Shown: positions 32,870 through 40,805 of the stretch, piece after piece | Numbering within the stretch: the stretch's first letter is position 1 | Layout of the letters: each line of letters starts with the position of its first letter | Position numbers and translations under genes: made by a program | Assembly (NCBI GenBank): GCA_963650135.1 | Contig: CAVJLG010000079.1 | Span: 1-57,187 of the forward strand | Reading direction: 5' to 3' | Origin: HGM13006 sp963650135 | GTDB taxonomy: Bacteria; Bacillota; Clostridia; Oscillospirales; Oscillospiraceae | DNA: 57,187 nucleotides | The notes under the pieces: generated by a model | Databases searched by the model: none | What the model was told of the DNA's origin: nothing | The model's input: only the letters and a program-made list of their open reading frames with translations

Positions 32870-33505
32870 ATGGACATTAAAAAGCAATTCAAAGACGGAC
32901 TTCTGACTCAGAACCCCGTATTGGTGCAGCTGCTGGGTATGTGCTCCACCATGGCCATTACCACCACGCTGTTTAACGGCATTGGCATGGGCCTGTGCGT
33001 TACGATCATTTTGATCTGCTCCAACGTGGTCATTTCGCTGCTGCGGAAGGTGATTCCCTCGAAGATTCGTATTGCGGCTTACGTTGTGGTCATTGCGGGC
33101 TTCGTTACCATTGTAGACCTGCTGATGCAGGCTTATCTGCCTTCCCTCAGCGAGTCTTTGGGCATCTTTATTCCCCTGATCGTGGTCAACTGTATCATTC
33201 TGGGCCGTGCCGAGGCCTTTGCATCCAAGAATTCCGTGGCAGCCTCTGCGCTGGACGGCGTGTTCCAGGGACTGGGCTACACCATCGTACTGGTAATCAT
33301 GTGCGTGGTGCGTGAGTTCCTGGGCAGCGGTACCTTTGGCGGCGGCATCCTGGGAGCAGACGGTGCAGGCATTCAGATTCTGCCCGAGCAGTTCCCGGCT
33401 ATGATGATGATCCTGCCGGTGGGCGGCTTCCTGACCCTGGGCGTTCTCATCGCTGTGGTGCAGTATTTCCTGAATAAGAGCAAGAAAGGAGCGAATCAGA
33501 AATGA
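32870..33505 (+). CDS. rnfE: Rnf complex subunit E (membrane)
   Basis: A 211-residue membrane protein with six helices, homologous in design to RnfA. The conserved G-M-G-L-C-V (residue ~38) and N-C-I-I-L-G-R-A-E-A-F (~107) are visible, with the Cys that helps hold the intramembrane Fe-S centre. GAGGAATGAAGT precedes the ATG. The stop overlaps rnfA by 4 bases. Confidence 0.95.
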   Translation: MDIKKQFKDGLLTQNPVLVQLLGMCSTMAITTTLFNGIGMGLCVTIILICSNVVISLLRKVIPSKIRIAAYVVVIAGFVTIVDLLMQAYLPSLSESLGIFIPLIVVNCIILGRAEAFASKNSVAASALDGVFQGLGYTIVLVIMCVVREFLGSGTFGGGILGADGAGIQILPEQFPAMMMILPVGGFLTLGVLIAVVQYFLNKSKKGANQK

Positions 33506-34089
33506 GCATCACTAGTCTTCTTTCCATTGCCATTGGCGCAATCCTGGTGAATAACTTCATCCTGTCTCAGTTCCTGGGAATCTGCCCCTTTATGGGCGTA
33601 TCGAAAAAGATGGACACCGCCCTGGGCATGGGCGCGGCGGTTACGTTCGTCATGGGCGTGGCTTCCGCAGTGACCTATGCGGTGAACCTGCTGCTGGTGA
33701 AGCTGGGCCTTGGCTATATGCAGACCGTTGCCTATATTCTGGTCATTGCGGCGCTGGTACAGTTCATCGAGATGTTCCTTCAGAAGGCAATGCCGGCGCT
33801 GTATTCTGCACTGGGCATCTATCTGCCGCTGATTACTACCAACTGCGCAGTGCTGGGTGTGGCGCTGCAAAATACCCAGAACGGCTACAATTTCATTGAA
33901 AGCGTGGTCTACGGCATTACCGGCGGTCTGGGCTTTACTCTGGCGATTTTCCTGTTTGCCTCGGTCCGGGAGCGTCTGGACAGCAGCAGCGACTGCCCCG
34001 AGTGCTTTGAGGGCTTCCCTCTGGCGCTGATTGCAGCCGGATTGATTGCGCTGGCATTTATGGGCTTCCAGGGTCTGAAGGTCTTTTAA
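33502..34089 (+). CDS. rnfA: Rnf complex subunit A (membrane)
   Basis: A 195-residue, six-helix protein. The N-terminal N-N-F-I-L-S-Q-F-L-G-I-C-P-F-M-G-V-S and T-N-C-A-V-L-G-V-A are RnfA/NqrE signatures containing the paired Cys residues. It works with RnfE in the membrane core for Na+ or H+ translocation. Confidence 0.96.
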   Translation: MSITSLLSIAIGAILVNNFILSQFLGICPFMGVSKKMDTALGMGAAVTFVMGVASAVTYAVNLLLVKLGLGYMQTVAYILVIAALVQFIEMFLQKAMPALYSALGIYLPLITTNCAVLGVALQNTQNGYNFIESVVYGITGGLGFTLAIFLFASVRERLDSSSDCPECFEGFPLALIAAGLIALAFMGFQGLKVF

Positions 34090-34101
34090 GGAGGCGGAAC
34101 A

Positions 34102-34929
34102 ATGAGTAATGTGATCTATGCGGTCCTGGTGCTGGGCGTTATGGGCGGTCTGTTCGGACTGCTGCTGGCGGTGGCATCCAAGGTGTTCGCAGTAGAAAAG
34201 GACGAGCGGCTGGAGCCCATCATCGAAGCGCTGCCCGGGGCCAACTGCGGCGGCTGCGGCTATAGCGGCTGTGCGGGCTATGCTCAGGCAGTCATCGACG
34301 GTTCGGCGCCTCTGGGTCTTTGTGCCGCCGGTGGCAAAGAGAGTGTGGACAAGATCGCCGCAATCATGGGCGTGGAGTCCGTGGAAATGACACGCCAGGT
34401 GGCGCTGGTGAAATGCCGCGGCCATCAGGCGTCGAAAAAGGGCGTATATGAGGGCATCCAGGACTGTGCCGCTGCGGCAAAAATCCTGGGCAACGGTCCC
34501 AACTACTGTAGCTATGGCTGCCTGGGCTTCGGCAACTGCGTCAAGGCATGTCCCGAGGGGGCAATCTCCGTGGAAGAAGGCGTTGCCAAGGTCAACCATG
34601 AAAAGTGCATCGGCTGTATGGCCTGTGCGGCGGCCTGCCCCAGAGGCATCATTGAGGCGGTGCCCTATGACCAGGATATCGTGGTGGCCTGCTCCTCCAA
34701 GGAAAAGGGCGCGGCGCTGCGGAAGTTCTGCGACATCGGCTGCATCGGCTGTAAGATCTGCGAGAGGACCTGCCAGCACGACGCTATCCATGTGGTGGAC
34801 AATCTGGCGGTGATCGACTACACCAAGTGTGTCAGCTGCTCGGAGTGCGCAGAGAAGTGTCCCCGGCACCTGATCGCGGATGCGAATCTGAAAACCGAAT
34901 TTAACACCGTGGAAGCAAAGCCTCGATAA
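34102..34929 (+). CDS. rnfB: Rnf complex subunit B (polyferredoxin)
   Basis: A 275-residue protein. An N-terminal membrane anchor (residues ~5-25) precedes a 4Fe-4S domain with A-N-C-G-G-C-G-Y-S-G-C (~49-59). Four ferredoxin-type motifs follow: C-L-G-F-G-N-C-V-K-A-C-P, C-I-G-C-M-A-C-A-A-A-C-P, C-I-G-C-K-I-C-E-R-T-C and C-V-S-C-S-E-C-A-E-K-C-P. It receives electrons from reduced ferredoxin. Last gene of the operon, followed by a strong terminator. Confidence 0.96.
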   Translation: MSNVIYAVLVLGVMGGLFGLLLAVASKVFAVEKDERLEPIIEALPGANCGGCGYSGCAGYAQAVIDGSAPLGLCAAGGKESVDKIAAIMGVESVEMTRQVALVKCRGHQASKKGVYEGIQDCAAAAKILGNGPNYCSYGCLGFGNCVKACPEGAISVEEGVAKVNHEKCIGCMACAAACPRGIIEAVPYDQDIVVACSSKEKGAALRKFCDIGCIGCKICERTCQHDAIHVVDNLAVIDYTKCVSCSECAEKCPRHLIADANLKTEFNTVEAKPR

Positions 34930-34936
34930 TTCAAAA

Positions 34937-34981
34937 AGAAACCTCCGCAGTTCCAAGAAAAACGGAACTGCGGAGGTTTTT
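34937..34981. terminator. Strong bidirectional terminator between rnfB and the PPC-domain gene
   Basis: ACCTCCGCAGTTCC (34941-34954) pairs perfectly with GGAACTGCGGAGGT (34964-34977). A run of T follows and a run of A precedes, so it can end both the rnf operon and the convergent minus-strand unit. Confidence 0.9.
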
Positions 34982-34986
34982 GTATG

Positions 34987-35409
34987 TTACTGAAAATCAA
35001 ATAGATTCAAGCCGATATCCGGATCGAACTTTCGGTCTACGGTGCCATCCAGAATCGTAATCACCATTTCGCAGGTGGCGCTGATGATGGCGCTGTTCAG
35101 GTGGCCGCCAAAGACCTGGCCCTGCTCATTTCCGGCGCTCATGTGCAGGTGGCTGTAGAATGCCCCGTCCATGGTGTTGATGGTGCCATTGAGGGACACG
35201 ATCTCAAAATTCCCGGAGAATTCGTTGGCGTGGTATTCCTTCTCGGCGGTGTAGAATACCCCCACGGTGAACCGGTTGATGGCGCCCAGCGCCTGCACTG
35301 TGGCCAGGGTGATGTGCTCCTGGAGGGCGATGCTCTTTACCTGCTCCAGAATTTCCTCGCCCTTGTCCAGCCGGGCCACAATGGTGTGGTCAAATCTTCT
35401 GTATTCCAT
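34987..35409 (-). CDS. PPC/DUF296-domain protein
   Basis: A 140-residue single-domain PPC protein. It begins R-F-D-H-T-I-V-A-R-L-D-K-G-E-E-I and contains G-A-I-N-R-F-T-V-G-V-F, then H-L-H-M-S-A-G-N and G-Q-V-F-G-G-H-L, the usual metal-site His and Gly-rich turn of the family. Bacterial PPC proteins are trimeric and annotated as DNA-binding, but their role is unclear. GGGAGG seven bases upstream supports the ATG at 35409. It sits 72 bases downstream of cassette B on the same strand and may be co-transcribed. No counterpart exists in cassette A. Confidence 0.85.
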   Translation of the reverse strand: MEYRRFDHTIVARLDKGEEILEQVKSIALQEHITLATVQALGAINRFTVGVFYTAEKEYHANEFSGNFEIVSLNGTINTMDGAFYSHLHMSAGNEQGQVFGGHLNSAIISATCEMVITILDGTVDRKFDPDIGLNLFDFQ

Positions 35410-35481
35410 TGGATTACCTCCCAATCAAGATGGTTGCTTGCCGCTATTGTATCACAGCGTCAAAGGGAAGAAAAGCTGCAT

Positions 35482-36438
35482 TTATGCCTGAGCAAAGTAA
35501 TTCCGGGCAACGATCAGCGAGTTGTGTACCATGTCTTCCAGGGCCTGGTCGGTGAAGTAAGCCAGATGGGGCAGCACCAGCACGTTTGGCATGGAGTTGA
35601 GAATGGCCATTTGATGGTGCTTGAGCATGGAATTCTTGTGGTCCCGATAATAGATGTACCGATCCCCATCGATGACATCCAGCCCGGCTCCGGCCAGATG
35701 TCCCTGCTCCAGTGCGTCAATCAGCGCGTCAGAATCCACCAGCGATCCCCGGGCGGTGTTAATCAGCACGGAGCCGGGCTTCATTTTTGCAAGCTTCTCC
35801 GCGTCCATAAAGTGCTGGGTTTCCTCCGTGGCGGTGAGATGCAGGGAGATGATGTCGCATTCCGCCAAAAGTTGGTCCAGGGGGCGGTATTCTGCCGGAA
35901 TGCTGTCCTTGGGGGTGCGGTTCCAATAGTATACCTTGCAGCCAAAGCCGGAAAGATGGGCTGCAACAGTGGTGCCGATGCGGCCAGCACCGATGATGCC
36001 AACGGTAAGATTGGGCAGCTCCCGGCCGCGAAGACCGGACTGGGCGAAATCCTGGCCCAGGCTTCGAAGCCAAATAGGCTTGATGTGCCGGAGTACCATC
36101 AGCATCATCATAATCGCATAGTCCGCCACACTGGCCGGGGAGTAGGAGACATTTCGTACGCCGATGCCAAGACTACCGGCATAGTTGGCGTTCATGTGCT
36201 CCATGCCAACGCAGCGGGTTACCCCCAGCCGCACGCCGTTTTTGTGATAAATATCCCAGAGCTCCGGGGTGATAATCGTTTCGGACAGAACGTTAATGCA
36301 GTCGGCACCCTGGGTCAGGTGAGCATTCTCCGGCTTGGGGCGCTCAGAGGTCATGGTAAGGTCGATGCCATAGTCCCGGTAGAAGCGCTCAAAAATCGGG
36401 CGCTCGGCTTCGTCTACGGCGTATGCAATCATTTTCAT
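35482..36438 (-). CDS. D-2-hydroxyacid dehydrogenase (D-lactate dehydrogenase/VanH-like), cassette B
   Basis: A 318-residue paralogue of the protein at 15841, alignable end to end by eye. It carries the same nucleotide motif (G-I-I-G-A-G-R-I-G), the same catalytic Arg (N-T-A-R-G-S-L-V) and His (L-P-H-L-A-Y-F-T), and the same Glu-to-Asp change in L-D-V-I-D-G-D. GGAGG precedes the ATG. It lies 17 bases after the aminotransferase, so the two are directly coupled here, whereas in cassette A the equivalent genes are almost 5 kb apart. Expected reaction: NADH-dependent reduction of a 2-oxoacid to the D-hydroxyacid. Confidence 0.92.
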   Translation of the reverse strand: MKMIAYAVDEAERPIFERFYRDYGIDLTMTSERPKPENAHLTQGADCINVLSETIITPELWDIYHKNGVRLGVTRCVGMEHMNANYAGSLGIGVRNVSYSPASVADYAIMMMLMVLRHIKPIWLRSLGQDFAQSGLRGRELPNLTVGIIGAGRIGTTVAAHLSGFGCKVYYWNRTPKDSIPAEYRPLDQLLAECDIISLHLTATEETQHFMDAEKLAKMKPGSVLINTARGSLVDSDALIDALEQGHLAGAGLDVIDGDRYIYYRDHKNSMLKHHQMAILNSMPNVLVLPHLAYFTDQALEDMVHNSLIVARNYFAQA

Positions 36439-36455
36439 AAGCGGTCCTCCTTGGG

Positions 36456-37619
36456 TCAGTGGGAAAGGTTCTGACAGAATTGTTCCAACCGGTCCATTCC
36501 GGCCTGAATATTTTCCATGCTGGTGGCATAGGAAAGACGAATATATTGGCTGCCATCCATAGAGCCGAAGTTATCCCCGGGCACCACTGCCACATGGGCT
36601 TCCTCCAGCAGCCGGTCAGAGAATTCCTGGGCGGTCAGACCGGTGCCGCTGATGTTGGCGAACACATAAAATGCACCCTTGGGGAGAATGCAGTGGATGC
36701 CGGTCATGGCGTTGAGCCGGGCGACAATGTAATCCCGGCGGCGCTGGAATTCCTGACGCATGGCCTCACAGTCGCCCAGTGCCTGTTGAAGGGCGGCAAT
36801 GGCCCCGTATTGGCTGAAGGTGACGGCGTTGGAATAGACGCCCTCGGTGAGCTTTGTCATCAGCTCGGCCAAATGCGCCGGTCCTGCGCCAAAGCCGATC
36901 CGGAACCCGGTCATGCAGAAGGTTTTGGAGCAGCTGTCCACAATCAGCGTCCGCTCTGCCATGCCGGGGAGGGAGGCGATGGAATGGTATTCTGCGCCGT
37001 CGAAGAGAATGTGTCGGTATACCTCGTCGCTGATGACGAAGAGATCATGCTCCAACGCCAGCTTTGCCAATGCCTTGAGGGCCTCCAGGGAAATTACACC
37101 GCCGGTGGGGTTGCAGGGGGAGTTGAGAATCAATACCTTGGTCTTGGGGGTCAGGGCATTCTCCACAGCCTCCGGGGTGAGAATGAAATCGTCCTTTTCG
37201 TATACATCCACCGGAACAGTTACGCCGTGGCACATGGAGATCATCTGCTGATAATTGCAGAAATACGGGGCGCTGACCAGAACCTCGTCGCCGGTATCTA
37301 CAGTGCACATCAATCCCAGAAACAGCGCCGCCATGCCGCCTGCGGTGACGGTGATGTTCTCGGCGGTATAGGGAATCCCGGTCATTTTCGACAGGTACGC
37401 TGCATAGACCTCGCGCAGCTCTGTCACCCCGGAACCGGGGGAGTATTTGGTTTCGTGCCGGTCCAATGCGTCCTTTGTAGCGTCAATAGCGGCCTGTGGC
37501 GGGGCAAAATCCGGCTCCCCGACGGCAAAGGAGATTACGTCGGGAATTTCGGCGGCGCGTACCATCATACTGCGGATTTTGGAATCGGGAATGGATTCTG
37601 CAACAGATGAGTATTTCAT
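36456..37619 (-). CDS. PLP-dependent class I aminotransferase, cassette B
   Basis: A 387-residue paralogue of the protein at 21660 with identical length and motif positions (N-S-P-C-N-P-T-G-G, S-D-E-V-Y-R-H, S-C-S-K-T-F). The ATG at 37619 follows GGAGGTATTCCT. The same frame is open upstream to 38252, but that part is the antisense-free overlap of the TauE gene in another frame and is not coding. It lies between the TauE gene (17 bases before) and the dehydrogenase (17 bases after), forming a compact three-gene operon. Confidence 0.92.
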   Translation of the reverse strand: MKYSSVAESIPDSKIRSMMVRAAEIPDVISFAVGEPDFAPPQAAIDATKDALDRHETKYSPGSGVTELREVYAAYLSKMTGIPYTAENITVTAGGMAALFLGLMCTVDTGDEVLVSAPYFCNYQQMISMCHGVTVPVDVYEKDDFILTPEAVENALTPKTKVLILNSPCNPTGGVISLEALKALAKLALEHDLFVISDEVYRHILFDGAEYHSIASLPGMAERTLIVDSCSKTFCMTGFRIGFGAGPAHLAELMTKLTEGVYSNAVTFSQYGAIAALQQALGDCEAMRQEFQRRRDYIVARLNAMTGIHCILPKGAFYVFANISGTGLTAQEFSDRLLEEAHVAVVPGDNFGSMDGSQYIRLSYATSMENIQAGMDRLEQFCQNLSH

Positions 37620-37636
37620 AGGAATACCTCCATGAA

Positions 37637-38404
37637 TTAAAAGAAAAGGGTGACTGCCAGCCGCACCAGCAGCATCAGCAGTACCGCAAAAAACATGGGA
37701 CGGATGACCTTCGCGCCTTTGTGAAGGGCCAGCCCGGCGCCAATGTAGTTGCCAAGAATGTTCAGAAGGGCTGCGGGAAGTACCACTTGCCATACCACGG
37801 CCCCGGAAAGGGTGTAGGTGACAGCGGCGGTGAGGGAGGCTACCGAGGAGCAGACCTTTGTGTTGCCCGAGGCAGTGACCAAATCCAACTTGTTGAGCAG
37901 GGCAAAGCTCAGGAGAATAAAGGTTCCGCCACCGGCACCGTAAAAACCTGTATAGGTGCCCCAGACCAGGCCGATGAATAGGGCCACGGCCACCTGCTGA
38001 CTGCGGGCGAGCGCATCTGCGTGGTTCTCCAGGCCAAAATTCCGGTTGAGCAGCAGAACCACAGCCGCAATGGGGATGAGAACAATCATAATGATCTGGA
38101 GGTAGCGTTCGGGAACCATCAGGTTTAGCTCTGCCCCCAGAATAGAGCCCAGGAGCGAAACCGGCGCGGCAATGGCGGCGGTTTTCCAGTAAATGCGCCC
38201 GTTTTTTGTAAATCGCCCCAGGGAAATCAGCGATCCGACACAGCAGCTGCACTGATTGGTCCCGGCGATGAGATGCGCCGGAAATCCCATGAGCATAAAG
38301 GTGGGCAGGGTCAGTAGTCCGCCGCCGCCGGATACGGCGTCGATGATCCCGGCAAGAAAAAATGCACCGGCAATGACTGCCACGGTGACCAATGTGATTT
38401 CCAT
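37637..38404 (-). CDS. TauE/SafE family anion exporter, cassette B
   Basis: A 255-residue paralogue of the protein at 22843, same length and almost the same sequence by eye. It shares G-I-I-D-A-V-S-G-G-G-G-L-L-T-L-P, T-N-Q-C-S-C-C-V-G-S-L and G-F-Y-G-A-G-G-G-T-F-I. GGAGGAGACAA precedes the ATG at 38404; the longer frame to 38569 would run through the promoter and is rejected. First gene of cassette B. Confidence 0.92.
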   Translation of the reverse strand: MEITLVTVAVIAGAFFLAGIIDAVSGGGGLLTLPTFMLMGFPAHLIAGTNQCSCCVGSLISLGRFTKNGRIYWKTAAIAAPVSLLGSILGAELNLMVPERYLQIIMIVLIPIAAVVLLLNRNFGLENHADALARSQQVAVALFIGLVWGTYTGFYGAGGGTFILLSFALLNKLDLVTASGNTKVCSSVASLTAAVTYTLSGAVVWQVVLPAALLNILGNYIGAGLALHKGAKVIRPMFFAVLLMLLVRLAVTLFF

Positions 38405-38473
38405 TTGTCTCCTCCTGATTTGGGCTTCCTTCGGCGGCTTCCGGTACCGCACCTTTGCACCTTGAATGAGCCT

Positions 38474-38541
38474 ATTATTCATCAAAGTGCAGGGAAAGTC
38501 AAGGCAATCCTGCATTCTAGGTGAAAAATCATGGTTTTTAC
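38474..38541 (-). promoter_or_regulatory. Promoter and conserved operator of cassette B
   Basis: Minus strand: TTGACT (38497-38502), 17-base spacer, AATAAT (38474-38479). The dyad AAAAATCATGGTTTTT (38524-38539) and a TGCAGGATTG block lie upstream, matching cassette A (23690-23757) in order and spacing. The intergenic sequence outside these blocks differs between the two cassettes. Confidence 0.75.
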
Positions 38542-38802
38542 GGAATGGGATGAAATATAGAGATGACAAACTGGCATTTTGACAAATGAAAACGCTGTGA
38601 AACCAATCGTTCCACAGCGTGAAATTACATGTTCCATTTAATTCTGTCTGCGGGATACACTATACGCCCGTGCAAATGCAAACTGCCAGAAGTTGCGGGT
38701 AAAACTCCATCCGTCGGAGATGCCGAAAGCTTCAGCAGGTGGTAAGCAGCTAGATAGAGAGTACTTAATTCAATCCGTCGGAGACACCTTACTCCCCCGC
38801 AG

Positions 38803-38815
38803 GGTACGCCAGAAG
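38803..38815. repeat. 13-nt duplication of the tRNA-Arg 3' end
   Basis: GGTACGCCAGAAG is repeated at 38971-38983, where it forms the acceptor 3' strand of tRNA-Arg and part of its CCA end. The copies are 168 bases apart in the same orientation, as left by integration or excision at a tRNA 3' end. Confidence 0.45.
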
Positions 38816-38816
38816 T

Positions 38817-38857
38817 AGAGCCAGTCGGACATGCCGGTGGCATGTCCGACTGGCTCT
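38817..38857. repeat. Perfect inverted repeat with 19-bp arms
   Basis: AGAGCCAGTCGGACATGCC, loop GGT, GGCATGTCCGACTGGCTCT. No U run follows. It lies next to the tRNA-end duplication. The bases 38590-38800 upstream hold only a weak ACGCTGTG/CACAGCGT hairpin (~38584-38622) and two copies of ATCCGTCGGAGA, and no gene I can support. Confidence 0.7.
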
Positions 38858-38969
38858 GTCCCTTCCCGAAAATTCAAGCCGCAAGCGAAGAATTTTTGGT
38901 GGCGTTGTCGGTAGCTCCTGAAATAAAAAGATTTCCGAGCACGAAACGTACTCGGAAATCTAACAAAAC

Positions 38970-39045
38970 TGGTACGCCAGAAGGGACTCGAACCCCCAAC
39001 CCTCGGAACCGGAATCCGATGCTCTATCCATTGAGCCACTGGCGC
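38970..39045 (-). tRNA. tRNA-Arg (anticodon CCG)
   Basis: The acceptor GCGCCAG pairs with CTGGCGT (one G-U), followed by A and an encoded CCA. The anticodon stem is TCGGA/TCCGA with loop TTCCGGT (CCG), and the T loop is TTCGAGT. Its promoter on the minus strand is TTGCAA, 16 bases, TATAAT, just upstream at ~39065-39095. Confidence 0.92.
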
Positions 39046-39126
39046 ATATGTTTTGTGCATGGATTATTATAACACAAAACAGAAAAATTGCAAGAGCGAA
39101 TTTTGAGAAAAAAGGGACGCAGCGGG

Positions 39127-39624
39127 TTACTTTTTCACGCCGCAGCTGATCCCGGCGATGGACTCGTCGTTTTTCACCCAGTCCTCCACATCTACCACCG
39201 TGAATTCAGTGGGAGTGTTGCGGATAATCACCTGGGCGATGCCGGCATTGATGATATTCCGGCGGCACATAGAGCAGGAGGTGGTGTCACGGAGCAGTTC
39301 GCCGGAGGCCGCGTCACGACCGCAGAGGTACAAAGTGGCACCAATGCATTCCCGACGGGAGGCGGAGATGATGGCATTGGCTTCGGCGTGGACGGACCGG
39401 CACAGCTCATAGCGTTCGCCGCTGGGAATTGCCAGCTGCTCCCGAACGCAGTAGCCCAATTCGTCACAGTTGATGCGGCCGCGGGGAGCGCCGTTGTAGC
39501 CGGTGGCGATGATCTCGTCGTTGCGGACAATGATTGCGCCATAGTGACGGCGGCGGCAGGTGGAGCGCTCCAGCACCGTTTGCGCAATGTCCAGATAGTA
39601 GTTTGTTTTATCGATGCGTTCCAT
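39127..39624 (-). CDS. dCMP/cytidine deaminase family protein
   Basis: A 165-residue zinc deaminase. The catalytic motif H-A-E-A-N-A-I is near residue 95 and the paired Cys motif S-C-S-M-C-R near 122, the deoxycytidylate deaminase arrangement. An N-terminal Y-G-A-I-I-V-R-N-D and G-Y-N-G-A-P-R-G are also typical. It would convert dCMP to dUMP for thymidylate synthesis. The ATG at 39624 follows GGAGGTACCCC; the frame is open to 40026 but runs through the promoter (TTGCAG 39684-39689, 17 bases, TATAAT 39661-39666). Confidence 0.9.
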   Translation of the reverse strand: MERIDKTNYYLDIAQTVLERSTCRRRHYGAIIVRNDEIIATGYNGAPRGRINCDELGYCVREQLAIPSGERYELCRSVHAEANAIISASRRECIGATLYLCGRDAASGELLRDTTSCSMCRRNIINAGIAQVIIRNTPTEFTVVDVEDWVKNDESIAGISCGVKK

Positions 39625-39660
39625 GGGGTACCTCCGAAACAGGATGGATTTCACGGGATT

Positions 39661-39689
39661 ATTATACCGATTTTGTGTTAGAGCTGCAA
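39661..39689 (-). promoter_or_regulatory. Promoter of the dCMP deaminase gene
   Basis: Minus strand: TTGCAG (39684-39689), 17-base spacer, TATAAT (39661-39666), about 30 bases before the ATG. Confidence 0.8.
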
Positions 39690-39790
39690 GTGTTTTTCCG
39701 GCGTGGCTGTAAAATGTTGCGGGGAAAGGAGAAATGTGATAGGATATACAGCATAAATGACAATGGGTGCTATTGGTTGGGAGGAACGTC

Positions 39791-40045
39791 ATGAGCGATA
39801 CGGTGCTGCTGGGACTGCTGACGGTACTGCTCTTTTTGGGGGCAATTCTGAAAATCCAGCTGAGAAAAAAGCAGGGGAATCCATATGCTGCCGGGTGGAC
39901 GGTGCAGTTGTTTGTGTTCCCGGTGCTCTGCTTGATTGCCTGGGGCGCATTTTTATTGGGACAGGAGCGTCTGGTGGTACCGGTGATTTTCCTGGGCATT
40001 GCAGAGGAAATCCTCTGCTGGGGCATCCGAAAACGGAAAAAGTGA
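39791..40045 (+). CDS. Small membrane protein, function unknown
   Basis: An 84-residue protein with three hydrophobic segments (about 4-22, 38-56 and 60-76), a short basic loop (R-K-K-Q-G-N) and a basic tail (R-K-R-K-K). GGAGG six bases upstream supports the ATG at 39791 over one at 39767. It is convergent with the Crp/Fnr-type gene, the stops being only 17 bases apart. No family recognised. Confidence 0.7.
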   Translation: MSDTVLLGLLTVLLFLGAILKIQLRKKQGNPYAAGWTVQLFVFPVLCLIAWGAFLLGQERLVVPVIFLGIAEEILCWGIRKRKK

Positions 40046-40062
40046 GGGATACGCAGCCAGTG

Positions 40063-40719
40063 CTATGGAGCATTGGCTGCGTTTTTGTCTGTTATTTTGG
40101 AACAGTGGCAGTATACGCCCTTTCCGATGCGCCGGAGCTGACCGGTTTCGGTGAGATGCCGCAGGACCCGCTGGAGCTGTCGGGTGCTGCAATGGAGCAG
40201 GGCGGCGGTTTCTCCCATCCGGGTCAGAATGCCGTCGGGGCAGTTGCAGTCCATCCAATGGAGCAGCCGATCCTCCAAGCTGCCGCCGAAGGCCTCGGTA
40301 TGGGCGGACTGCATGAGCTTTTCGGTGATGCAGCGGAGTAGGAAACGCAGAAAGGTTGCATCCTCCTCCAGCGCGGCGGCGTAGGGGGCGATGGGCAGGG
40401 CCAGGGCCAGCACTGGGGTGGAGGCCTGGGCGAAAAAGGCGGGGAGCTGCTTTGTGACAAATTCCACATCGCCAAGGAGGGTAAGCTGCCCCTCGCCGGT
40501 TAAGACGTATTCACTGCCGTCCGGGCGAATGGAGCGGATGGCAACGGTACCCTGAACCAAAAATAGAAACCGATCCGTGATTTGATTGGGTGAGGTGAGA
40601 AACTCCCCGGGCTGATATTCCACCAGGGAAAAGGTGAGATTTGGGGTGGAAAACAGCGCGGGAATCCCCCATTGCGTCAGGAGCTTTTGTGTGAGTTCAG
40701 GATCAGACCGATAGCGCAT
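40063..40719 (-). CDS. Crp/Fnr-family transcriptional regulator
   Basis: A 218-residue protein. The cyclic-nucleotide-binding-type beta-roll spans residues ~25-115 (F-L-F-L-V-Q-G-T-V-A-I, then E-Y-V-L). A long helix follows, then a C-terminal winged helix with L-L-H-C-S-T-R-Q-L-Q-R-V-L-R-H-L near 178-193. The R-x-x-E-x-S-R cAMP pocket and the FNR N-terminal Cys cluster are not evident, so the effector is unknown. AGGAAG seven bases upstream supports the ATG at 40719. It is divergent from the MATE pseudogene, with the palindrome TGACATATGTCA lying in its own promoter spacer, suggesting autoregulation. Confidence 0.85.
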   Translation of the reverse strand: MRYRSDPELTQKLLTQWGIPALFSTPNLTFSLVEYQPGEFLTSPNQITDRFLFLVQGTVAIRSIRPDGSEYVLTGEGQLTLLGDVEFVTKQLPAFFAQASTPVLALALPIAPYAAALEEDATFLRFLLRCITEKLMQSAHTEAFGGSLEDRLLHWMDCNCPDGILTRMGETAALLHCSTRQLQRVLRHLTETGQLRRIGKGVYCHCSKITDKNAANAP

Positions 40720-40742
40720 AGCATCACTTCCTACCTTTATTA

Positions 40743-40754
40743 TGACATATGTCA
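40743..40754. promoter_or_regulatory. Palindromic Crp/Fnr-type operator inside the divergent promoter
   Basis: TGACATATGTCA is a perfect 12-bp palindrome with the TGAC-N4-GTCA form seen for several Crp/Fnr-type regulators. It falls inside the 17-base spacer between TTGTGT and CATAAT of the regulator's own minus-strand promoter and ~50 bases before the MATE start. Confidence 0.55.
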
Positions 40755-40805
40755 CAACGAAACACAAGCATTTTTGATAGAATACAAGCATAAGGAGGAA
40801 CTGCA

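Noticed and set aside
29846..34956. Long minus-strand frames (505 and 486 codons) across the rnf operon
   Set aside because: Antisense of rnfC and rnfA/rnfB; no motifs or ribosome sites.
36456..38252. 598-codon fused aminotransferase
   Set aside because: The N-terminal ~210 codons overlap the TauE gene in another frame; a good ribosome site marks the true start at 37619.
38590..38800. Small protein gene or CRISPR-like repeats (two copies of ATCCGTCGGAGA)
   Set aside because: Only two short copies 64 bases apart with no array structure, and no ribosome site or family for the open frame there.
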